From a bacterium (lineage in GTDB: Bacteria; Desulfobacterota; Anaeroferrophillalia; Anaeroferrophillales; Tharpellaceae), in NCBI GenBank assembly GCA_029935295.1, contig JAOZKP010000056.1, forward strand, positions 407-12,922: DNA of 12,516 nt, given 5' to 3'. Position 1 is the stretch's first letter, and each line of letters begins with the position of its first letter. The notes beneath the pieces were generated by a model, which ran no database searches, was not told where the DNA came from, and saw only the letters and a list, made by a program, of their open reading frames with translations. Both the position numbers and the translations under genes were made by a program. Shown one piece after another: positions 7,030-12,516 of this stretch.

Positions 7030-7172
7030 CACCCTAACGAGTTAAGTTTAAAAACGAAAAGTAAAATCATCGAGCTCTCTCTGGAGCATTCTGCTTTTGG
7101 TCAGCAACGCATTGTCTGAATGATGAAGCAGACCCGGTGATGGTTCTCTCCACCAACATTCCACCAACGTTC
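6991..7172 (+). pseudogene. Decayed transposase/integrase fragment (IS481-like)
   Basis: From ATG 6991 to TGA 7117-7119 a 42-codon frame reads MSGLIDRPLIHGSHPNELS... then KIIELSLEHSAFGQQRIV. This is the style of the linker between the helix-turn-helix and rve catalytic domains in IS481-like transposases (GLxDR, ELSLEHPAFGQxR). Beyond the stop, another frame gives VMV and, after a one-base shift, SPPT, as expected a little further along in such proteins, so the fragment continues with frameshifts to about 7172. The N-terminal helix-turn-helix and the DDE core are missing. It marks an old insertion between the two gene modules. The family assignment is by pattern recognition and could be a neighbouring IS3/IS481 group. 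Confidence 0.55.
7151..7172 (+). repeat. Tandem 11-bp direct repeat
   Basis: CACCAACATTC is followed directly by CACCAACGTTC (one difference). It falls at the end of the recognisable transposase remnant and is probably a slippage product in decaying sequence. Confidence 0.6.
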
Positions 7173-7182
7173 CATTAACAGG

Positions 7183-7213
7183 GCACATAAGAGTAGGCTG
7201 TCTTTTTATGTGC
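7183..7213. other. Small stem-loop ahead of the ABC operon
   Basis: GCACATAA (7183-7190) pairs with TTATGTGC (7206-7213) across a 15-base loop. The second arm is preceded by TCTTT, but no T-run follows it, so this is not a clear terminator. Function unknown. It lies in the non-coding or decayed stretch upstream of the substrate-binding protein. Confidence 0.35.
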
Positions 7214-7284
7214 TTGCCCATAGTCTAGCCAACGACATGGCGAGAGAAAAGATTAAGCACTACGGCCAGATACAACCAAAATTA

Positions 7285-7318
7285 TGCATTAAACATTACC
7301 CGTTTTGGTAATAATGCA
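7285..7318. promoter_or_regulatory. Interrupted stem-loop 35 bases upstream of livK-like gene
   Basis: Outer arms TGCATTA (7285-7291) and TAATGCA (7312-7318) plus inner arms TTACC (7296-7300) and GGTAA (7307-7311), with a 4-base bulge and 6-base loop. This gives 12 pairs in 34 bases. It ends 34 bases before the ATG of the binding-protein gene and could be an operator or a structured leader. I found no convincing -35/-10 or -24/-12 promoter in 7030-7352, so the operon's promoter remains unplaced. Confidence 0.4.
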
Positions 7319-7352
7319 GTTTGACTTAACCATAAAATAAGGGGACTTTAGA

Positions 7353-8645
7353 ATGGAAAGATCAAAAACTATGCGTCACATGGTAGCAGTTATATCAGGC
7401 TTGTCCTGGGTTTTAGTTTTCATCTTGATCACCGGTATCAGTGTGGGAACAGCTTTGGCTACTGATAAGATTAAGATCGGGTACATAAGCCCGCTCACTG
7501 GTAGCCATGCCGAATTTTCTGAAACAGATCCATTCGTAATCTCCAAAATTAAAACCTTTTTAAAAAATGGTTTGGTTATCAAAGGGAAAAAGTACGAGGT
7601 TGAAATTTTTCAAAAGGACAGCCAGTCAAGTACGGATCGAGCCTCGAACTTGGCAGCGCAGTTGATTTTGCAAGAAAAGGTAGACCTGCTATTGGTTCCG
7701 GACAGTTTAAGTTCGATTACCGCAGCCGATCAGGCAGAAGTTTATGAGGTACCGATGGTTTCCACCATGATGCCTTGGCAAGCTTGGATGTTCCCGAGAA
7801 AAGGAGATCCTGCCGTTGGCTTTGATTGGACATTTCATTTCTTTTGGGGTTTGGAAGATGTGATGAAGTGTTACACTGATATGTGGAAGTCAGTAGAGAC
7901 CAATAAAATTGTTGGGACATTGTATGCCAACAATCCGTCGGGCCAGGGATTTGCAAACAGGGAATTCGGTCTTCCTGCGGCAATTGCCAGTATCGGATAT
8001 AAAGAAGTGGATGGAGGAGTGTTTATCGAAGGTGCCCAAGATTATTCTTCTTATATTACCAAATTTAAAAATGCAAATGTGGATATAATTACCGGGCTTT
8101 CCTATGTTCAGGACTGGGCCACCTTTTGGTCTCAGGCCGCCCAGCAGGGAATGAAACCAAAAGTTGTGACCATGGCTGCCTGCCTGCTGTTTCCATCTGG
8201 GCTTGAAGCGTTGGGTGATCGGGGAGACGGCCTGACAACAGAAGTTTGGTGGAGTCCTCTTGTTCCATATAAATCATCTTTAACTGGTGAAACTGCAGCA
8301 GAATTAGCAGCTTCTTACGAAAAAGAGACCAAGCGACAGTGGAGTCAGCCTTTAGGCTATGCCCATGCTATCTGGGAAATTGGGATAGAAGCCTTGAAAC
8401 GGGCTGGTGATCCTCATGATAAGGATGCAGTCCGAAACGCTTTGGCCAAAATGAAAATGAATACTATTGTAGGTGCTATCAACTGGGCGGACACACCGAT
8501 TAAAAATGTCGCCAAAACGCTTCTTGTTGGTGGGCAATGGCGTCTGGGAGGCAAATACAAATATGAGCTGCTTATCGTCAACACTGATGCAGCACCACAT
8601 ATTCCGGTTCAGGCTGACTTAAAGCTTATGACTGACCTCAAATAA
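7353..8645 (+). CDS. Periplasmic substrate-binding protein of a branched-chain-amino-acid-type ABC importer
   Basis: A 430-residue secreted binding protein of the LivK/Peripla_BP_6 type that captures a solute in the periplasm and hands it to the LivHM permease. A signal peptide covers residues 1-36 (hydrophobic 11-33, AxA-type cut after ALA). The mature protein begins TDKIKIGYISPLTGSHAEF, the standard first strand of this fold, followed by DRASNLAAQLILQEKVDLLL and the hinge-linked second lobe. It has many tryptophans (WQAWMF, DWTFHFFW, DWATFW, EVWWSP), more than I would expect in an amino-acid-specific LivK, hinting at an aromatic or hydrophobic ligand; this is a guess. ATG with AAGGGGA about 8 bases upstream; M7 is an alternative start. 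The importer's ATPase gene follows after 16 bases. Confidence 0.9.
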   Translation: MERSKTMRHMVAVISGLSWVLVFILITGISVGTALATDKIKIGYISPLTGSHAEFSETDPFVISKIKTFLKNGLVIKGKKYEVEIFQKDSQSSTDRASNLAAQLILQEKVDLLLVPDSLSSITAADQAEVYEVPMVSTMMPWQAWMFPRKGDPAVGFDWTFHFFWGLEDVMKCYTDMWKSVETNKIVGTLYANNPSGQGFANREFGLPAAIASIGYKEVDGGVFIEGAQDYSSYITKFKNANVDIITGLSYVQDWATFWSQAAQQGMKPKVVTMAACLLFPSGLEALGDRGDGLTTEVWWSPLVPYKSSLTGETAAELAASYEKETKRQWSQPLGYAHAIWEIGIEALKRAGDPHDKDAVRNALAKMKMNTIVGAINWADTPIKNVAKTLLVGGQWRLGGKYKYELLIVNTDAAPHIPVQADLKLMTDLK

Positions 8646-8661
8646 AGAGGATGGGAAAAGA

Positions 8662-9387
8662 GTGATGCTCAGACTGGAAAAAATCTACAAAAGTTACGGT
8701 AGTTTGAAAGTGATACACAATCTGTCCTGTAAGGTATCAGAAGGGGAAATGCTTGGGATTATCGGACCCAATGGAGCTGGTAAAACAACCCTTTTTAAGG
8801 CCATATCAGGACAGATTCCGTTGGACCGTGGGAAAATTTATTTTATGGGGGAAGAAGTAACGGACGTTCCTGCGTTTAAGCGATGTGTGGCTGGTATTGG
8901 CCGAACCTTTCAGATTCCAAGGCCCTTTCATGGCATGACAATTTTTGAAAATGCCCGGGTGGCTGCCAATTTCGGAGCCGGTTTGATTGGGAAAGAAGCC
9001 GATGGTTTTGCTATCCAAGCCATCGAACTTAGTGGTTTGGTAGATCGGTTGAATACTCCTTGTTCTGCCTTGTCTCTTCTAGACAGAAAACGCCTCGAAC
9101 TGGCACGGGCTCTGGCAACAGATCCAAAATTATTATTGCTCGATGAAATTGCCGGAGGGTTAGTCGAAGAGGAGATGCATCAGTTAATTGATATCTTAAA
9201 GGAGATTGGTCGGAGGGGAATCTCTATAATCTGGATTGAACATATAGTACATGCGTTGACCTCGTGTGTTGATCGTCTGCTGGTGATTAATTTTGGCGAA
9301 AAGATAGCCGACGGCGATCCAAACTCGGTTATGGCAAAGCGTGATGTACATGAAATCTACATGGGACTAGATATGAAATACCCTTGA
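8662..9387 (+). CDS. livG: ABC importer ATP-binding protein, LivG type
   Basis: A 241-residue ATPase subunit that, with the LivF-type partner, powers uptake through LivH/LivM at the inner membrane. Walker A GPNGAGKTT (35-43), Q-loop Q84 (RTFQIPRPF), Walker B LLLLDE (157-162) and H-switch H194 (WIEH) are all present. The signature stretch is LSLLD (137-141) in place of LSGGQ, followed by the usual RKRLELARAL. LivG proteins often have non-canonical signatures, so the subunit is probably active. The start is GTG at 8662, with ATG at 8665 as an alternative; AGAGG at 8646-8650 is the likely ribosome site. The gap to the binding-protein stop is 16 bases, so they are one operon. Confidence 0.9.
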   Translation: MMLRLEKIYKSYGSLKVIHNLSCKVSEGEMLGIIGPNGAGKTTLFKAISGQIPLDRGKIYFMGEEVTDVPAFKRCVAGIGRTFQIPRPFHGMTIFENARVAANFGAGLIGKEADGFAIQAIELSGLVDRLNTPCSALSLLDRKRLELARALATDPKLLLLDEIAGGLVEEEMHQLIDILKEIGRRGISIIWIEHIVHALTSCVDRLLVINFGEKIADGDPNSVMAKRDVHEIYMGLDMKYP

Positions 9388-9423
9388 TTGACATTGTTGA
9401 ACACAATAGAACCTGTGTTGGCC

Positions 9424-9522
9424 TCTGATCATCTGTTGGCTATCAATTTTGGTGCAAAGACAGCCGAAAGCGACCACAACTTGGTTATGGAAAAGCTGGA
9501 AGTACTTGAAATTTATTTTTGA
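9424..9522 (+). pseudogene. Remnant of a second livG-like gene (3' end)
   Basis: The stretch between livG and livF reads SDHLLAINFGAKTAESDH... and ends EIYF then stop. It aligns without gaps to LivG residues 203-235 (VDRLLVINFGEKIADGDP...EIYMG). Counting by eye, 18 of 32 residues and 73 of 99 bases match. Many differences are third-base synonymous changes (ATT/ATC, GGC/GGT, GAT/GAC, TAC/TAT), so the copy diverged while coding. Weaker similarity reaches back to about 9390, just after the livG stop, with a small deletion. All ATPase motifs are gone, so it is not a working gene. It fills most of the 148-base gap before livF. Confidence 0.75.
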
Positions 9523-9535
9523 CTGGATATATGCA

Positions 9536-10231
9536 ATGTTGCTTGAAATTAAAGATTTAAATGCGGGATATGGAGAAATAAAAGCTTTGTTCGATGTTGA
9601 CTTGACATTGAATCAAGGCTCGACTCTTGCCCTGATTGGCTCCAATGGAGCTGGTAAGACCACCTTGCTTCGTTGTATTACTGGTTTAATCAAACCCAAT
9701 AACGGATATATTAATTTCAATGGGGATAATATAGAAGGGTGCAAACCTCATGATATTGCGACCAAAGGGATCGCCATGGTACCCGAGGGTCGAAGACTTT
9801 TTCCATCCCTGACAGTGGAAGAAAATCTTCTCATGGGGATGTGTAATAATCGGGAACAGGAGTGGACCTTGGAAAAGGTCTATAATCTGTTTCCCGCACT
9901 TAAGGTATTTCGTAAAAAGATGGCAACAGTACTGTCAGGTGGACAGCAGCAGATGGTGGCCGTGGGGCGGGCTCTAATGGCTAATCCCAGACTACTGCTG
10001 TGTGACGAATTGTCATTAGGACTGGCCCCGGTGGTTGTAAAAGATATTTACAGAACGCTTAAAACCGTTACCAAAACTGGACTCAGCCTGATCATCGTTG
10101 AGCAGGATATCAATCAGGCAATTGTAGCCAGTGATACTTTTTTATGTATCTGCGAAGGGAAAGTAGTCATGTCCGGAACCCGTGAAACTGCGGACAGGAG
10201 TCTAATTGCAAATGCGTATTTTGGGAATTAA
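9536..10231 (+). CDS. livF: ABC importer ATP-binding protein, LivF type
   Basis: The second ATPase subunit of the importer, 231 residues from ATG 9536. Walker A GSNGAGKTT (35-43), signature LSGGQ (133-137), Walker B LLLCDE (153-158) and VEQD (Q190 at the H-switch position, normal for LivF). The open frame extends upstream to a TTG at 9449, but those 29 residues (MVQRQPKATTTW...) lie out of frame over the livG remnant and are not family-like, whereas MLLEIKDLNAGYG is the usual LivF start. Only a weak ribosome site (GGATAT) is seen, so translation may depend on coupling or read-through from upstream. Its canonical signature complements the degenerate one in LivG. Confidence 0.9.
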   Translation: MLLEIKDLNAGYGEIKALFDVDLTLNQGSTLALIGSNGAGKTTLLRCITGLIKPNNGYINFNGDNIEGCKPHDIATKGIAMVPEGRRLFPSLTVEENLLMGMCNNREQEWTLEKVYNLFPALKVFRKKMATVLSGGQQQMVAVGRALMANPRLLLCDELSLGLAPVVVKDIYRTLKTVTKTGLSLIIVEQDINQAIVASDTFLCICEGKVVMSGTRETADRSLIANAYFGN

Positions 10232-10267
10232 CCAGATAACTTTTTCAAAATTTAAAAGCGAAAATTT

Positions 10268-11140
10268 ATGATAGCTTGGATAGATACCTTGATTCAAGGC
10301 CTGTTACTGGGCGGGTTTTTCGCATTGTCCGGCCTTGGCCTGTCTTTAAGCTTCGGCATTATGCGAATCGTCAATATTGCCCATGGTGATTTTTTAGTGA
10401 TGGCTGCCTACTTGTGCTTAGTGGTATCCAGTTTGACCGGTATGAATCCTCTGCTTGCCATTGTTGTTGTCACCACTCTGATGTTTTTATTCGGGTATGG
10501 GCTGCAAAAAACGATTTTAAACAAAAGCATTGATGGCGGAGAACTCAGTCCGTTGTTGATTACGTTCGGATTGTCTATCATTTTGCACAATGTGCTTCAG
10601 GAATTCTTTTCTGCTGATGCCAAAAGCCTGGATGTCGGCGCATTTGAAGTGGCAAGCCTGAATATTGGTCAGATTAATATCGGCTGGCTGCCGATCACTA
10701 TATTTTTTGTCTCCCTGGTTGTTTATACTATACTGCATCAGATTGTGGAATCTACTCGGTTTGGCATGATTGTCCGAGCTATTGTTGATGATGCAGAGAC
10801 AACATCTTTAATGGGAATCAATACCAAAAAAATAAATTGCCTGGGTATGGGGTTATCAATGGCCATTGTCGGAATTGCCGGAACTTTTTTTGGGATTAAA
10901 TCCCCCTTTTTTCCTTTGGCTGGTGGACTTCAGTTACTATTTGCCTTTGAGGCGGTTATCATTGGTGGTATGGGCTCCATTTGGGGGACGCTGCTTGGTG
11001 GAATATCCCTTGGAATTGCGCAGAGCATCGGGTATCGGATCGGATCTGGTTGGGGTGAATTTGCCGGTCATCTTGTTTTTTTTCTATTTTTATTGTTGAA
11101 ACCTTCAGGGCTTTTATCAAAGGAAACCTCGCATGTCTGA
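10268..11140 (+). CDS. livH: ABC importer inner-membrane permease, LivH type
   Basis: A 290-residue polytopic permease forming half of the transmembrane channel. The N-terminus has the family hallmark FGIMRIVNIAHGDFLVMAAY (about 29-48). Hydrophobic segments occur near 8-28, 42-57, 61-77, 95-112, 139-156, 191-210, 223-252 and 265-277. The cytoplasmic ATPase-contact loop is RAIVDDAETTSLMGINTKKI (170-189), and GGMGSIWGTLLGG (233-245) is conserved in LivH/LivM. It starts 36 bases after livF with only a poor ribosome site. It overlaps livM by 8 bases, which suggests translational coupling. Confidence 0.92.
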   Translation: MIAWIDTLIQGLLLGGFFALSGLGLSLSFGIMRIVNIAHGDFLVMAAYLCLVVSSLTGMNPLLAIVVVTTLMFLFGYGLQKTILNKSIDGGELSPLLITFGLSIILHNVLQEFFSADAKSLDVGAFEVASLNIGQINIGWLPITIFFVSLVVYTILHQIVESTRFGMIVRAIVDDAETTSLMGINTKKINCLGMGLSMAIVGIAGTFFGIKSPFFPLAGGLQLLFAFEAVIIGGMGSIWGTLLGGISLGIAQSIGYRIGSGWGEFAGHLVFFLFLLLKPSGLLSKETSHV

Positions 11141-12167
11141 TACACCTCATGTGAATTCCTCATTTTCTTGGCAGGTTAAAAAACCTATTGTAGGACCTGT
11201 AATTTTGATGCTGGCAGCAATATTTTGTGCTTTTATACCTGTGTTCAGTGGTCCCGGGACCCTGCGTATGATGAATGAAATAATGGTTTTGATTATCATG
11301 GCACAGGCATGGAATTTACTGGCAGGGTTTACAGGTTTTGTCTCTATAGGGCAACAGGTATTTATTGGTGTCGGCGCCTATGGTCTTTTTGTCACTTCTA
11401 TCGAAACCGGGCTGAATCCGTTTATTGCAGTCTTTATAGGTGGGTTGGTTGCTGCAGCTGTTGGGATCCTGTTCGCACCAGTTCTGTTCCGGCTTCGAGG
11501 GCCATATTTTGCGATTGGCACCTGGGTTCTGGCGGAGTTGTTCAAGATCTTTGTTTTAAATACTCAGGTGTTGGGTAGTGGCTCAGGCCTGACTCTTGCC
11601 CCAGTGATCAAGCGTATACCGAGGGAATTCAGAACTAGCGGCATCTATTGGGTTGCATTGGGAATGACGGTTTTTACGATTTTTTTGGTTTATTTCCTGC
11701 TAAGATCCCAGTTAGGTTTGGCAGCCAGAACCGTCCGGGATGATGAGGACAGTGCTGAGAGTATAGGTGTTAAAGTCTGGCAGATTAAATTTATTATTTT
11801 TGTCATTGCTGCTTTTCTCACCGGATGTGCAGGTGCTATATTTTATTTAAATACCATGTTCATTAACCCGTATGCAGCGTTCTCGGTTGAATGGTCAGCC
11901 CTGTTGATTTTTGTGGTGATCATCGGTGGCATCGGTACTATCGAAGGACCGTTTATCGGCGTATTGTTTTATTTTTTCCTAAGAGAAGTCCTGTCTGATT
12001 TTGGTACCTGGTATATTATCACATTGGGTATTGTTGCCATCGTTATGATGTTGTTTGTGCCCAAGGGACTGTGGAGTATAGTAGTCCAACGGTTTAACAT
12101 CAATCTTTTCCCAACCAGTGCTACCGTGATCATGAATAAGAGACAAAAACGGCTTATAAAGAATTAG
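11133..12167 (+). CDS. livM: ABC importer inner-membrane permease, LivM type
   Basis: A 344-residue permease, partner of LivH. Characteristic segments are WNLLAGFTGFVSIGQQVFIGVGAY (about 60-83), LRGPYFAIGTWVLAEL (121-136), the ATPase-contact loop RTVRDDEDSAESIGVKVWQIKF (199-220) and GGIGTIEGPFIG (265-276). Several clear transmembrane helices run from about 20 to 320, followed by a basic C-terminal tail ending KRQKRLIKN. ATG overlaps the livH stop by 8 bases and is preceded by AGGAAA. It is the last recognisable gene of the operon; the full set of binding protein, two ATPases and two permeases makes a complete importer. Confidence 0.92.
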   Translation: MSDTPHVNSSFSWQVKKPIVGPVILMLAAIFCAFIPVFSGPGTLRMMNEIMVLIIMAQAWNLLAGFTGFVSIGQQVFIGVGAYGLFVTSIETGLNPFIAVFIGGLVAAAVGILFAPVLFRLRGPYFAIGTWVLAELFKIFVLNTQVLGSGSGLTLAPVIKRIPREFRTSGIYWVALGMTVFTIFLVYFLLRSQLGLAARTVRDDEDSAESIGVKVWQIKFIIFVIAAFLTGCAGAIFYLNTMFINPYAAFSVEWSALLIFVVIIGGIGTIEGPFIGVLFYFFLREVLSDFGTWYIITLGIVAIVMMLFVPKGLWSIVVQRFNINLFPTSATVIMNKRQKRLIKN

Positions 12168-12516
12168 GACGGAAAATGAAGCAGATGCTGTATCAAAACG
12201 TAGACTTAAACCTGAAAAATTCCATTTTCCATAACTATAGGGTACCGTGAAATATTTAGTTTCCTTGATTATATGAACATTTTTACGATGGCATACTATA
12301 TAAGGGTGTTGCAACGCAGTCAAATTTCAACTTGATAAAGAATTCTGCAGCCATATAATGGCCTGATTTAGGTTGTTTTTCGCTCTGAAAGTTGTATCCA
12401 GTCCGCTAATTTGATTTTTTGCTAACTTTTAAGTCCCTTGAGATGGGACTGTAGCCTTTTCAGGGCGCACTGAAACAACTGCAGACAGAAAAAACGGTAG
12501 CTGTGCCTTGTGGTTG
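12168..12516. other. Post-operon region with no convincing gene
   Basis: Contains a GGAAAATG/CATTTTCC pair (12171-12178 and 12223-12230) and a short hairpin AGTCCC/GGGACT (12432-12437, 12445-12450, 7-base loop), neither followed by a clear T-run. A 24-codon frame (12176-12250) reads MKQMLYQNVDLNLKNSIFHN then YRVP, with AGGACGG just upstream, overlapping the end of the operon; it has no recognisable relatives and may be chance. On the minus strand an open frame enters from the window edge to a TAG at 12422-12424 and continues in the same frame to a TAA at 12368-12370 (KIKLADWIQLSERKTT), possibly a decayed gene. No intrinsic terminator for the liv operon was found. Confidence 0.35.

Noticed and set aside
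9449..9535. N-terminal extension of livF from a TTG start
   Set aside because: The extra 29 residues overlap the livG remnant out of frame, look nothing like LivF N-termini, and the ATG at 9536 gives the standard family start.
1..12516. CRISPR array, tRNA or rRNA genes
   Set aside because: No regularly spaced direct repeats, no tRNA-like cloverleaf ends and no rRNA-like conserved blocks were seen on either strand.

Overview
The window reads as chromosomal DNA of an anaerobic Gram-negative bacterium, most likely a sulfate-reducing or related member of the Desulfobacterota (former Deltaproteobacteria). This is inferred, not proven. The support is a tungsten/molybdenum-type aldehyde:ferredoxin oxidoreductase, an iron-dependent alcohol dehydrogenase, a sigma-54 regulator, an outer-membrane channel of the phenol MetA type, and moderately low GC.

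Left module (about 111-6967). A divergent AcoR-type sigma-54 activator (229-2262, minus strand) faces a plus-strand set: aldehyde:ferredoxin oxidoreductase (2762-4483), SphA/MetA-like outer-membrane protein (4540-5493) and group III Fe-alcohol dehydrogenase (5723-6940). The 500-base divergent region holds two dyads and a good -24/-12 (sigma-54) promoter at 2670-2685 pointing at the oxidoreductase. The simplest model: the regulator senses an alcohol or aldehyde, the outer-membrane protein admits the substrate, the dehydrogenase oxidises alcohol to aldehyde, and the oxidoreductase oxidises aldehyde to acid with ferredoxin as acceptor. The whole set is bracketed by a 27-bp inverted repeat (111-137 and 6941-6967, 26 of 27 bases matching) with TG...CA outer ends. 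No transposase gene lies between the ends, so it resembles a passenger-only mobile cassette. This is the most interesting structure in the window.

Boundary (6968-7352). It contains a perfect 18-bp hairpin, a decayed transposase/integrase fragment whose coding sequence forms the right arm of that hairpin, a short tandem repeat, and two smaller stem-loops, the last just ahead of the next operon.

Right module (7353-12167). A complete branched-chain-amino-acid-type (HAAT) ABC importer in the order binding protein, LivG, LivF, LivH, LivM, all on the plus strand and probably one operon. Between livG and livF lies a diverged, truncated copy of the livG 3' end, apparently the remnant of a second livG paralogue. 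The imported ligand cannot be read from sequence.

Tail (12168-12516). No convincing gene. There is one possible 24-codon ORF directly after livM and a possible decayed minus-strand reading frame at the edge.
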